Source: Desulfovibrio sp. Fe33
GTDB taxonomy: Bacteria > Desulfobacterota > Desulfovibrionia > Desulfovibrionales > Desulfovibrionaceae
NCBI RefSeq assembly: GCF_028532725.1
Contig: NZ_JAQKGU010000006.1
Coordinates: 1-64,000, forward strand
Reading direction: 5' to 3'
DNA length: 64,000 bases
In this document: positions 50,883 to 59,164 of the stretch, in pieces
Position numbering within the stretch: the stretch's first letter is position 1
Layout: the number at the start of each line of letters is the position of its first letter
The notes under the pieces: generated by a model
Told to the model about the DNA's origin: nothing
What the model saw: the letters and a program-made list of their open reading frames with translations, nothing else
The model's database searches: none
Position numbers and translations under genes: made by a program

Positions 50883-51605
50883 TCATTTGCGAGACGCCAG
50901 ACAGTGTGTGTGGCCTTCTCCGTCTCCTAAGTATAAATCATCGCTGGTGCTGTACCGGCCGTCTCTCATTCCCCGATCAAGCAGGTCCTGAAGCTGTTCC
51001 AGCAGGCGAGACGCGTGGAATCCGTCGCAGACGGCGTGATGCGCCTGGATCGCCAGGGGGAGTTGGACGCTTGCTCCCTGCTCGAAGAATTTGCCCATGG
51101 TGAAGATGGGCAGGAGGTACTTTTCGGCCCGGGGCAGGTTGAGGTTGAAGCCGGTGAAGCTCGTCCAGGGGATGGCGGAGATGTTGAACAGATTCTCCGG
51201 CGGGTCGGGCTTTGGGCAATACCGCCTGGTGCCGCCGTATCGCGCCATGTCGTCGAGGACGGCTTCGTACATGGCGTTGCGATTGCCGTCGAATTCCGTC
51301 CATATGGCGGAAAACAGCTCGGATTCCTTGTCGAAGACGGTGTACGAAGGGTGGAGGATGTCGTGAATAACGAGTTCACCGGATTCGCGGTAGGCGGTCC
51401 TGAACTCGGGCATGGTGTTCACGGCCCCGGCGATCAGGCAGATGAGCATCGGGTACAGCTTGAGGCCGTTCGCTTTCTGCGTCGCGCGAAAACGGGTTAT
51501 GTCGAGATTGGCGGTCATGCTGAAAGAACAAGGCGCGACTTCCGTGAAATGTCTGAAGAGTTCTCGTCGTTTCCACGTATCCATGTCTATGCGGGTGAAG
51601 GGCAT
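50883..51605 (-). CDS. Chloramphenicol acetyltransferase-family enzyme (CatA-like)
   Basis: The 240-residue protein follows classical CAT along its length: WKRRELFRHF at the start, LYPMLICLIAGAVNTMPEFR, YTVFDKESELFSAIW, NISAIPWTSFTGFNLNL, FTMGKFFEQG and the catalytic QAHHAVCDGFHASRL, with H190 as base and D194. Such trimeric cytoplasmic enzymes acetylate chloramphenicol with acetyl-CoA; whether this one does is not certain. ATG 51605 with GAGGAA upstream. No mobile element directly flanks it, but it lies between an AT-rich acyltransferase gene and a family B repeat. Confidence 0.87.
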   Translation of the reverse strand: MPFTRIDMDTWKRRELFRHFTEVAPCSFSMTANLDITRFRATQKANGLKLYPMLICLIAGAVNTMPEFRTAYRESGELVIHDILHPSYTVFDKESELFSAIWTEFDGNRNAMYEAVLDDMARYGGTRRYCPKPDPPENLFNISAIPWTSFTGFNLNLPRAEKYLLPIFTMGKFFEQGASVQLPLAIQAHHAVCDGFHASRLLEQLQDLLDRGMRDGRYSTSDDLYLGDGEGHTHCLASRK

Positions 51606-51727
51606 TGCATTCCTCGGCGATTGCGGTTTGGGGAGATTTCGTCCCTGAGTCGCCGCGCTATCTTGGTACGGGGAGACTGTCAATCCCTGGGGCGGCAATT
51701 CGTGGCCGGTTCGCGTCAAAGACACAA

Positions 51728-51832
51728 AGCGGGATGGAAGGGGCGAATCCTTCCCCGCCGGAGGCCAAGTCATTCGACAATTGCCGCGCAGCGGACTTCA
51801 AATCTTGATTTCCTCCTCCTCTCCGCAGTCAA
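51728..51832 (+). repeat. Dispersed repeat family B, copy 5
   Basis: Diverged copy: gcgggatggaaggggcgaatccttccccgccggaggccaagtc-type core, cgacaattgccgcgcagcgg mini-hairpin and ttcaaatcttgatttcc tail. Confidence 0.7.
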
Positions 51833-51861
51833 AAAAAGAGCCGCCCCATTTGGAACGGCTC
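51833..51861 (-). terminator. Rho-independent terminator of msrAB
   Basis: Stem gagccg/cggctc (51838-51843 with 51856-51861) is followed on the minus strand by seven T residues, 24 bp past the stop codon. Confidence 0.8.
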
Positions 51862-51885
51862 CTTTGCGTTTTGCGAAATGCGTGG

Positions 51886-53022
51886 CTAGTCAAACAGGTA
51901 CAGGAATTCACCATACCCCTCGGCTTCCATTTTATCCTTGGGGATAAAGCGCAGGGCGGCGGAGTTCATGCAGTAGCGTTGGCCCGTGGGCTGCGGGCCG
52001 TCCGGGAAGACATGGCCCAGATGGGAGTCGGCGGCCTTGCTGCGCACCTCGGTGCGGGGCTGGAAGAGACGCCGGTCCACCTTTTCAACGAGGTTTTCCG
52101 GGACCAGCGGCTTGCTGAAACTCGGCCACCCCGTGCCGGAATCGTATTTGTCCCGGCTTGAGAAGAGCGGTTCGCCGCTGACCACGTCCACGTAGATGCC
52201 TTCAGCGTGGTTGTCCCAGTATTCGTTGTTGAAGGGCGCTTCTGTGCCTTCGTGCTGCGTGACCTGGTACTGAAGGGGCGTCAGGGCCCGCTTGAGCTCG
52301 GCGTCGCCGGGCTTGGTGAACGTGCCGTCCGGGGCCGGCGGTTCGGGCGTGTCCTGCCGGGCCGCTTCGATGACGTCGTCGGCCTCGTCGCCCCAGAACT
52401 CGTTCACGAACCTGTCGCGGCCCGAAAAGCGGCGGTAGGTCTTGTAACGCATCGGGTTGAGGCCGGAGTATCCCTGGTGGTAGTCCTCGGCGGGGTAGAA
52501 AGTGGTGTACTCGATTACAGGCGTGACCACCGGGCTGTCGAACCGGCCGGATTCGTCGAGAGCCAGTTTGGACGCTTCTGCGATCTCCCGTTGTTGTTCG
52601 CTGTGATAGAAGACGGCCGAGGTGTATTGGAACCCCCGGTCGCCGAAGGAACCGCCGTCGTCGGTGGGATCGAAATGACGCCAGTAATGGTCGAGCACCT
52701 GGGCGTAGCTGATCCGCGACGGGTCGAAAGTGACCTGTACCGCTTCGCGGTGGCTGGTGAGGCCGGTGGCCACCTGCTCGTAGCTGGGATCGGCTTCGAC
52801 GCCGCCCGCATAGCCGGAAACGGCCTTTATCACGCCGGGTAATTTTTCCATGTCCGATTCGACGCACCAGAAGCACCCGCCCGCCAGGGTGGCCGTTTCC
52901 AGTTTCAACATGCCGTTATCTGCCATTTTCACTTCCTCCGATGAAAAGGATGGGGGAGTTCCGAAGCCGAGCGAAAGCGCTATGGCCCCCATTAGAATGA
53001 TGAATGCGAATTGACGCTTCAT
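51886..53022 (-). CDS. msrAB: Periplasmic fused methionine sulfoxide reductase MsrA-MsrB
   Basis: The 378-residue protein has a signal peptide ([20 protein letters not shown]), an MsrA domain with catalytic C50 in GGCFWC and an MsrB domain with catalytic C351 in RYCMNS, so it repairs both S- and R-methionine sulfoxide outside the cytoplasm. The MsrB part lacks the two zinc CxxC pairs found in many relatives. Start ATG 53022 with AGGAGA upstream opens the signal peptide. In an anaerobe this points to defence against oxidants from occasional air exposure. Divergent from a SLOG-like gene. Confidence 0.92.
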   Translation of the reverse strand: MKRQFAFIILMGAIALSLGFGTPPSFSSEEVKMADNGMLKLETATLAGGCFWCVESDMEKLPGVIKAVSGYAGGVEADPSYEQVATGLTSHREAVQVTFDPSRISYAQVLDHYWRHFDPTDDGGSFGDRGFQYTSAVFYHSEQQREIAEASKLALDESGRFDSPVVTPVIEYTTFYPAEDYHQGYSGLNPMRYKTYRRFSGRDRFVNEFWGDEADDVIEAARQDTPEPPAPDGTFTKPGDAELKRALTPLQYQVTQHEGTEAPFNNEYWDNHAEGIYVDVVSGEPLFSSRDKYDSGTGWPSFSKPLVPENLVEKVDRRLFQPRTEVRSKAADSHLGHVFPDGPQPTGQRYCMNSAALRFIPKDKMEAEGYGEFLYLFD

Positions 53023-53275
53023 GGGTTGTCTCCTGAATTGGGAGTAGTAGCCATTATCGCTTATATGTATGCATACTTCCCGGCAAGTCAATGGCGAGGT
53101 GTAAGCGCATTGAAAGAACAGGGCGGCGAGAACCATTATTTTTGCCAGAAAAAGATGGATTTTTGGCTTGTTTTGGGGCAGTGCCATTGCTTCGTGGCGA
53201 CAGGATGTGCATAGTGGGCGTGTCAGGCCGTCGGCCGCGACCGAATTTCGCATTCAATCACATCAAGGAGAGACC

Positions 53276-53824
53276 ATGCCTTACCAGAACTACACTCTTT
53301 TCAGCGGCGGCGCCCAGGGTGCCGAGAATCAGTTCGGCAAGCTCGCCGAGTATTACGGCCTGTCCGAAGTGAACTACACCTTTGAAGGCCACCGCATCGA
53401 ACGCACCCGCGGCGTGCGCGTTCTGACCGATGAGGAGCTGACCCAGAAGGACGTCAGCCTGACCTACGTTTCCAAGCTCCTGAACCGCAAGTTCACCAAC
53501 GCCGAGAAGATGCGCAAGGTCCTTCAGACCATCATGTGGCAGGTGGATTCCAGCCAGCAGATTTTCGTTGTCGGCACCATTCTGGAAGACGGCACGGTCA
53601 AGGGCGGCACCGGCTGGGGAGCCGAGTTCGCCAAGATCTGCAACAAGGAGCTGTACGTCTTCGATCAGGCCAAGGACGCCTGGTCCGAGTGGCAGCACGG
53701 TGCCTGGGTCGAGGTCGAGGCTCCGGTCGTCACCGCTGGCCATTTCACCGGCACCGGCACCCGCTTCCTGGAGGAAAACGGCAAGAAGGCTCTTGAGGAG
53801 CTGTTCTCCCGTTCCTTCAAATAG
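53276..53824 (+). CDS. SLOG-like putative nucleotide-binding protein
   Basis: The 182-residue protein opens YTLFSGGAQGAENQFGKLAEYYG, the GGxxG-type start of SLOG/Rossmann-like folds (relatives of YpsA and lysine-decarboxylase-like LOG proteins), and has VKGGTGWGAEFAKICNKELYVFDQ near residue 120, the second half of such a site. SLOG proteins bind nucleotides or their derivatives; no substrate can be named. Start ATG 53276 with CAAGGAGAG upstream. Monocistronic with its own terminator, divergent from msrAB, so possible shared regulation. Confidence 0.7.
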   Translation: MPYQNYTLFSGGAQGAENQFGKLAEYYGLSEVNYTFEGHRIERTRGVRVLTDEELTQKDVSLTYVSKLLNRKFTNAEKMRKVLQTIMWQVDSSQQIFVVGTILEDGTVKGGTGWGAEFAKICNKELYVFDQAKDAWSEWQHGAWVEVEAPVVTAGHFTGTGTRFLEENGKKALEELFSRSFK

Positions 53825-53848
53825 AGCCTTTCAGACGAGTATGAAAAA

Positions 53849-53880
53849 GGCGGTCCGGATAGTCCGGACCGCCTTTTTTT
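53849..53880 (+). terminator. Rho-independent terminator after the SLOG-like gene
   Basis: Perfect 11-bp stem (ggcggtccgga/tccggaccgcc), 3-base loop, then seven T residues. Confidence 0.92.
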
Positions 53881-53929
53881 ATGGAATCCATGTTGTTGAC
53901 TCCCCGCTTTTGCCGCAGAACGACGCGGA

Positions 53930-54085
53930 GCGAAAAAGCCCGCGCCGAGGGCGCTTGCTGGGGGATGCAAGGGCGCGCATCCTTGCCCGCCGGAGGCGAA
54001 ATCATCCGACTATTGCCGCGAAGCGGCTATCAACGCCTGATTTCCCTCTTCAGGGAGTTGAGGGGGAGTCACCTTTTCAACACGT
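53930..54085 (+). repeat. Dispersed repeat family B, copy 6
   Basis: Full-length copy: aaaaagcccgcgccgagggcgc, gggggatgcaagggcgcg, ccttgcccgccggaggcgaaatc, attgccgcgaagcggc hairpin, cctgatttccctcttcagggag and a tail ending accttttcaa. Confidence 0.82.
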
Positions 54086-54095
54086 TCGACTCGGA

Positions 54096-55676
54096 TTACA
54101 TTTCGAGTTTCTTTTTGCTCTTCTTCTTGGTTTGCGAGTACTTCTTCACGTCGATGTTGTACTTCTTCACCTTGTAGTTGACGATCCGGTAGGACACGCG
54201 CAGGTCGCGGGCTGATTGCAGCATGTTGCCGCCGGTCTTCTTCAGCGAGTCGACCAGCAGTTCCTGCTCGAACTTGGCCACGGCCTCGCCGAAGGAGAGG
54301 TTGGTGCCCGTGGCGGAGCTTTCCGCCGACTGGAGGGTGGGCGGCAGGTGGTAGGTGCGGATGACCTGTTCCTCGCAGAGCAGGACCGCGCGTTCCATGC
54401 AGTTCTTCAACTCGCGCACGTTGCCTGGCCAGTGGTACATGACCAGCAGCTCGATGGCGGGCGTGGAGATGCGTTTGACCTCCTTGCCGTATTCATCGGT
54501 GAATTCGGCCAGGAAGTGTTCGGCCAGGGGCAGGATGTCCTCCCGCCGCTCCTTGAGGGGCGGAATGAAGATGGGGAAGACGTTGATGCGATAGTACAGG
54601 TCTTCGCGGAACAGGCCCTTTTCCAGCAGCTCTTCCAGCGGCTGGTGGGTGGCGCAGATGAGGCGCACATCCACCGTGATGGTCTGCTCGCTGCCGACCC
54701 GCTGGATTTCCTTTTCCTGGATGGCCCGGAGCACCTTGGCCTGGGCGTCCATGGACAGCTCGCCGATTTCATCCAGGAACAGGGTGCCCTGGTCGGCGAC
54801 CTCGAACAGGCCTCGCTTGGTCTGGAAAGCTCCGGTGAAAGCGCCTTTCTGGTGGCCGAACAGCTCGGACTCGATGAGCTCGGACGGCAGGGCCGCGCAG
54901 TTGAGCTTGATGAGCGGCTTGTCCGCGCGCGGGCTGGCCTGGTGGATGGCCTCGGCCAGCAGTTCCTTGCCGGTGCCGGATTCGCCGCGCAACAACGCGG
55001 TGGCGCGGCTCGGGGCCACCTGTGCGGACTGGCGCAGAACCAGCCGCATGGCCTTGGAGGCGGCCACGAAGTCCTTGGGCGGAGTCGCCTCGGCTCCTCC
55101 GGCCATCAGCCCTTGAGAGAGCAGGTGGTTCTGGGTGGCCATCTCCTCCTGCAACTGCGCCACATGCCCGGCGATGATGCCCGCCACCACTTCCAGGAAG
55201 TCGCGGTGGGCGGCCATGTCGTCGGCCGGGATGAGAGGCACGTCCACGGACAGCGCGCCGATGACCTCGGATTCGTCCGAACGGATGTTGATGACCGGGA
55301 CACAGATGAAGCCGAGTTTCCTCAGCTCTTCTTCGCTGCGGCCGAACGCCTTGTTCAGGAACTCGGGATCGTCGGACATGCGGGGCACGCTGATGGATTG
55401 CCCGGAATTGAAGACCCTGCCGATGATGCCCCGGCCCGGCGAGTAGGTGACGTCGTCGGATTGCGCGGGGCTGTAGGTCAGCGAGAGCTTCAGGTTTTCT
55501 GTCTTGGGGTCCATGATGACCATGAACGCCCGGACGTATTCCATGTCCAGGGCCAGAGTTTTCAGGAGCGCGTTGAGCGCTTCCTCAAGGGTTTGTTCCT
55601 GCCTTAAGGATTCCTGAATGGTCTTCAGCGTATTCAGATAGCCGAGATCGGAGTGGTCCTGCGTGTAGGTTGCCAT
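54096..55676 (-). CDS. Sigma-54-dependent activator with GAF domain (NifA-like)
   Basis: The 526-residue protein has an N-terminal GAF sensor domain (about 25-170), an AAA+ core (about 205-430) with Walker A GESGTGKE (231-238) and the sigma-54 contact loop GAFTGA (278-283), and a Fis-type helix-turn-helix near 475-505, ending in a lysine-rich tail. It drives open-complex formation at sigma-54 promoters. It lies 9 bp downstream of iorB and is likely co-transcribed, so it may sense a metabolite of the Ior reaction. I see no clear -24/-12 site nearby. Confidence 0.9.
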   Translation of the reverse strand: MATYTQDHSDLGYLNTLKTIQESLRQEQTLEEALNALLKTLALDMEYVRAFMVIMDPKTENLKLSLTYSPAQSDDVTYSPGRGIIGRVFNSGQSISVPRMSDDPEFLNKAFGRSEEELRKLGFICVPVINIRSDESEVIGALSVDVPLIPADDMAAHRDFLEVVAGIIAGHVAQLQEEMATQNHLLSQGLMAGGAEATPPKDFVAASKAMRLVLRQSAQVAPSRATALLRGESGTGKELLAEAIHQASPRADKPLIKLNCAALPSELIESELFGHQKGAFTGAFQTKRGLFEVADQGTLFLDEIGELSMDAQAKVLRAIQEKEIQRVGSEQTITVDVRLICATHQPLEELLEKGLFREDLYYRINVFPIFIPPLKERREDILPLAEHFLAEFTDEYGKEVKRISTPAIELLVMYHWPGNVRELKNCMERAVLLCEEQVIRTYHLPPTLQSAESSATGTNLSFGEAVAKFEQELLVDSLKKTGGNMLQSARDLRVSYRIVNYKVKKYNIDVKKYSQTKKKSKKKLEM

Positions 55677-55685
55677 TTGTATTCT

Positions 55686-56282
55686 CTAAGCGTTTAGCGC
55701 TTTGACGCCGAGCTCCAGCGCTTTGAGGTTCACGGCCTGAAGCTTTGCGGGGAGGTTGGCCTTGATGGCGGCCTCCAGGGCCTCGGGACCGAAGGGCAGT
55801 TCGCCTGCCGCGCAGAGCGCGCCGAGCATGGCGATGTTTCCGGACTGCACCGCGCCCGCTTCGAGGCCGATGGACTGGTTGGCCATGAAGTACGCCTTGC
55901 TCGTGCAGGCCTGAACGGCCTTTTTGATGTCGTCGATGGTCGGGCATTCCTGCTTGCCCATGGCGACGGCCAGGGGCGGCATGAACTCGGTGGACGAGAC
56001 CACCAGGCCGCCCTGGCGCAGGTACGGCAGGGCGCGCATGGTCTCCATGGGCTCGAAGCCGAGGAGAATGTCGGCCTCGCCGTGGCCTATCTTGGGCGAC
56101 TTGCAGCCTATGAGGACGGTAGATTCGACCACGCCGCCGCGCTGGGCCATGCCGTGAATCTCGCCGGAGGTCACGGTCAGCCCCTGGCTGAGCACGGTCT
56201 TCGCCAGCAGGGTGGTGGCGGTCAGGGTGCCCTGGCCGCCGACGCCGGTCATGAATATGCGGATTTTCTTGGTATCGCCCAT
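55686..56282 (-). CDS. iorB: Indolepyruvate:ferredoxin oxidoreductase, beta subunit
   Basis: The 198-residue subunit is the gamma-domain-like part of the 2-oxoacid:ferredoxin oxidoreductase family: FMTGVGGQGTLTATTLLA, SGEIHGMAQRGGVVES and ADILLGFEPMETMRALPYL are typical. With IorA it oxidatively decarboxylates arylpyruvates from aromatic amino acids to aryl-acetyl-CoA, reducing ferredoxin. ATG 56282 lies two bases after the iorA stop. Cytoplasmic. Confidence 0.92.
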   Translation of the reverse strand: MGDTKKIRIFMTGVGGQGTLTATTLLAKTVLSQGLTVTSGEIHGMAQRGGVVESTVLIGCKSPKIGHGEADILLGFEPMETMRALPYLRQGGLVVSSTEFMPPLAVAMGKQECPTIDDIKKAVQACTSKAYFMANQSIGLEAGAVQSGNIAMLGALCAAGELPFGPEALEAAIKANLPAKLQAVNLKALELGVKALNA

Positions 56283-56284
56283 GA

Positions 56285-58120
56285 TTAGCTGCCTCTCTTC
56301 TTGGCTTTGATGTGTCCGCAGACCTGGAGGCAGAGCATACAGCCGTTGCACAGGATGGGGTTGACCGCGGCCTTGCCGCCTTCCTTGTACATGGCCGGGC
56401 ACGCCAGCTTGTCCAGGCAATCGAAACGGCCGGTGCAGGATTCGGACACGTAGGCCACCTGCGGAGCGACCTTCTTGTAGACCCGGCGGGTGTAGAGCGG
56501 ACAGGGCTCCTTGGCGATGAGCACGCGCACGCCGGACATTTCCTTGAGTTCTTCCATGGCGGCCATGGTCTTCTTCTGGTTGAACGGATTGACCGTGCGG
56601 ACTTCGGTGACGCCCAGGCCGCGCACAGCGGACTCGATGTCCAGCGGATGGTCGTTGTCGCCGAGAACGGTGCGGTCCACGCCGGGGTTCGGCTGGTGGC
56701 CGGTCATGGCCGTGGTCCGGTTGTCCAGAATGACGATGAGCACGTCATGGGAGTTGAAGACGGCGTTGGCTATGCCGGTCAGGCCGGAATGGAAGAAGGT
56801 GGAGTCGCCGATGAATGCGACCACGGTCTGTCCTGAGGCCTTGGCCAGTCCGCCGCCCGCCGAGATGGAGGAACCCATGCACACCAGGAAGTCGGCGGTC
56901 TGCAACGGGGGCAGCAGGCCGAGGGTGTAGCAGCCGATGTCCGAGGAATAGACCGCCTCGTCGCCGAAGACCTTGCGGGCGGCGAAGTAGGTGCCGCGGT
57001 GCGGGCAGCCCGCGCACAGGTTCGGCGGACGGCCGGGCAGATCGGGCAGACCGCATTCACAGGTGGGCACTGGCGCTTCGCCGAGGGCCTCGCGGATGAC
57101 GTTCTCCACCATGGTGACGGTGAATTCGCCGTTGCGGGGCAGGACGTCCTTGCCCTTGATCTCGACGGACAGCCCGTTCTTCTGGGCCAGGACGCGGAGA
57201 TCGTTCTCCAGGACCGGCTCCAGTTCCTCGACCACCAGGACCGTTTTCACGGACTTGAGGAAGTCGAGACACAGGCGTTCGGGCAGGGGGTTGGTGAACC
57301 CGAGCTCCAGGACCTTGACCTTGTCGGCCAGGCCGGAATTCTCCAGGGCGTCGGCCACGTAGGCGCGGCTGATGCCGGAGCAGACGATGCCGAAGCCGCC
57401 GGTGCCGGTCACGGTGTTGTACGGGGAGTTCTCGGCTTCCTCGCGCAGTGCTTCCATGCGTTCCATGAGGCGGATGTGCATGGGCCGGGAAAAGGCCGGA
57501 ATGGGCACGAAATGGGACGGGTTGCGCTTGAAGCCCTCGGGCTTGGCCGGGGCCGGGGCCGGGCCGAATTCCACCGGGCCGCGCAGATGGTTCACGCGGG
57601 TGGTGGTGCGCAGAAGCAGCGGCGCGCCGTGCTTTTTGGAAATGCGCAGGCCGTCGCGGGCCATGTCCTTGGCTTCCTGCGCCGAAGCGGGCTCCAGCAC
57701 CGGCATACCGCCCAGCCGGGCGTAGATGCGGTTGTCCTGCTCGTTCTGGCTGGAGTGGCAGCCGGGATCGTCGGCGGACAGAAGCATGAGGCCGCCGGGC
57801 GCGCCGACGTAGCACAGGGTCATGAGGGGGTCGGCGGCCACGTTTACGCCCACGTGCTTCATGGTGCACATGGTCATGGCTCCGGCCAGAGTCGCGCCGC
57901 CCGCGACTTCCAGGGCGACCTTCTCGTTGACCGAGTATTCGAAGTAGTAGTTGCCGTCGGGCGAAATGCGATAGAACGTGTCGGGCACTTCACTGGAGGG
58001 GGTGCCGGGGTAGCAGGTCACCACCTGGATGCCCGCTTCCACGGCGCCGCGCACGATGGCTTCGTTGCCGAGGAGCAGATGGGTGTCGCCGGGGGTGTCA
58101 CCCAAGAGCGGATTTGCCAT
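56285..58120 (-). CDS. iorA: Indolepyruvate:ferredoxin oxidoreductase, alpha subunit
   Basis: The 611-residue subunit has the substrate/ThDP domains (LLGNEAIVRGAVEAGIQVVTCYPGTPSSE at the start, CAGCPHRGTYFAARK near 360, FIGDSTFFHSGLTGIANAV with GDS near 425) and a C-terminal ferredoxin-like domain with CTGRFDCLDKLAC and CNGCMLCLQVC for two [4Fe-4S] clusters. Length and layout fit archaeal and desulfovibrio IorA. Start ATG 58120 with GAGAGGC upstream, 59 bp after the TPR protein gene. Confidence 0.94.
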   Translation of the reverse strand: MANPLLGDTPGDTHLLLGNEAIVRGAVEAGIQVVTCYPGTPSSEVPDTFYRISPDGNYYFEYSVNEKVALEVAGGATLAGAMTMCTMKHVGVNVAADPLMTLCYVGAPGGLMLLSADDPGCHSSQNEQDNRIYARLGGMPVLEPASAQEAKDMARDGLRISKKHGAPLLLRTTTRVNHLRGPVEFGPAPAPAKPEGFKRNPSHFVPIPAFSRPMHIRLMERMEALREEAENSPYNTVTGTGGFGIVCSGISRAYVADALENSGLADKVKVLELGFTNPLPERLCLDFLKSVKTVLVVEELEPVLENDLRVLAQKNGLSVEIKGKDVLPRNGEFTVTMVENVIREALGEAPVPTCECGLPDLPGRPPNLCAGCPHRGTYFAARKVFGDEAVYSSDIGCYTLGLLPPLQTADFLVCMGSSISAGGGLAKASGQTVVAFIGDSTFFHSGLTGIANAVFNSHDVLIVILDNRTTAMTGHQPNPGVDRTVLGDNDHPLDIESAVRGLGVTEVRTVNPFNQKKTMAAMEELKEMSGVRVLIAKEPCPLYTRRVYKKVAPQVAYVSESCTGRFDCLDKLACPAMYKEGGKAAVNPILCNGCMLCLQVCGHIKAKKRGS

Positions 58121-58179
58121 TTTGCCTCTCCTGCGGCCGGACGCTTGCGCGCTCGGCCTCTTTGTTGATTGAAGATTGG

Positions 58180-58833
58180 TTATTCGTTTTCCAGCTGGGA
58201 AATCTTGTACTCGATGAACGGCTTGTCGCCGATGTTCTCGGCGTCCAGCTTCTTGTAGGCGGCCAGGGCTTCGGCCTTGTCTCCGGCGGCCTCGGCGGCC
58301 AGGGCGAGCTGGCGGTAGACCGGGACGGTGTAGGCTTCGGTGGCCTCCTGGGCCAATCCCTTCATTTCCTTGAGGGCGTCGGCGCCGTGTCCGGCCAGGG
58401 TCATGGCCTTGGCCTTGCCGAGGCGGGCGACGAAGCGCATCTCGCCGTCGGTCATGCCGATCAGGTCGTTCCAGTAGCCTTCGGCCTTGGCGTAGTCGCC
58501 TACGGTCATGGCGGTCTGGGCCGCTTCAAGGGTGACGGCGGGCAGAACGGAGGACGGAACGCCGCCGAGCATGGCTTCGAGTTTGGCCAGTCTGTCGGCT
58601 CCGGTGGAGGAAACCATGATGTCGCCGAGCTGTTCCTGGGCGGTAGCGGCGGCGCTGGAGTTGTAAGCCTTGAAGCCCGCGTAGGCGACGGTCACGACCA
58701 GGATGACGCAGACCGCGGCGATGAGCTGCTTGCGGTACTTGAATGCGGCTTCGAGAACGGGGTGCAGGGATACGGGCGTGCGCGCCTCGATATCGGCCAG
58801 CACGTCGGGTTGGACGGGATTGGTTGCAGCCAT
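58180..58833 (-). CDS. Single-span TPR protein (YfgM/Ancillary SecYEG translocon-like)
   Basis: The 217-residue protein has a short cytoplasmic start, one membrane segment (LIAAVCVILVVTVAYAGFKAY, about 36-56) and a periplasmic helical region with TPR-like repeats. The layout is that of YfgM, a helper of periplasmic folding, but similarity is only structural. It is the first gene of the iorA-iorB-activator run, an odd partner for a cytoplasmic enzyme. ATG 58833; GGAGG lies 13 bp upstream. Confidence 0.78.
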   Translation of the reverse strand: MAATNPVQPDVLADIEARTPVSLHPVLEAAFKYRKQLIAAVCVILVVTVAYAGFKAYNSSAAATAQEQLGDIMVSSTGADRLAKLEAMLGGVPSSVLPAVTLEAAQTAMTVGDYAKAEGYWNDLIGMTDGEMRFVARLGKAKAMTLAGHGADALKEMKGLAQEATEAYTVPVYRQLALAAEAAGDKAEALAAYKKLDAENIGDKPFIEYKISQLENE

Positions 58834-58908
58834 GTTTTTTTCATGCCTCCATGAGGGTGATTTTCTAGATGGGCGGGCCGGGAGTCTAGGCCCGGCAACG
58901 CAGAGGGC

Positions 58909-58937
58909 TTGATAAGCAAAATTGTAAAAAAGGTCAA
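58909..58937 (-). promoter_or_regulatory. Promoter of the TPR-iorAB-activator run
   Basis: On the minus strand TTGACC (58937-58932), 17 bp, TATCAA (58914-58909); the start would be near 58902, 69 bp before the TPR gene. Surrounding DNA is AT-rich. Confidence 0.6.
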
Positions 58938-58939
58938 AG

Positions 58940-58956
58940 CCTATTTTGGAAATAGG
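58940..58956. promoter_or_regulatory. Palindrome just upstream of the ior promoter
   Basis: CCTATTT-TGG-AAATAGG: perfect 7-bp arms with a 3-bp spacer, two bases upstream of the -35 box. It could be an activator site. The regulator is unknown. Confidence 0.5.
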
Positions 58957-59074
58957 ACGGAATTACGCCAAATAACAGGTAGTGGAAACGGACCGTTTTC
59001 GTAAAAAATAACAAAAAATGTAAATTGATCTGGCGTAGTCGAACCAAAGCGTATTCGGCGCATGAAGACGGGAA

Positions 59075-59103
59075 TTGACTTTGGCCCCCGGGCGAGGTTA
59101 GCA
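59075..59103 (+). promoter_or_regulatory. Promoter candidate of proA
   Basis: TTGACT (59075-59080), 17 bp, TTAGCA (59098-59103), 61 bp before the proA ATG. Confidence 0.45.
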
Positions 59104-59164
59104 AAATGAGCCTGCCGGTGCTGAATTTCATTCGTCGGCGGACGTATTTTTCAAGGAGATCAAC

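Noticed and set aside
24008-54085. Recurring short frames reading LARRRRNHPTIAAKR and similar in several intergenic gaps
   Set aside because: They arise from the family B DNA repeat read in the same frame each time; no ribosome sites, and homology follows the DNA on either strand.
58834-59164. Sigma-54 promoter for the ior locus
   Set aside because: No TGGCAC-N5-TTGCA-like -24/-12 element on either strand; a sigma-70-type box pair fits better.
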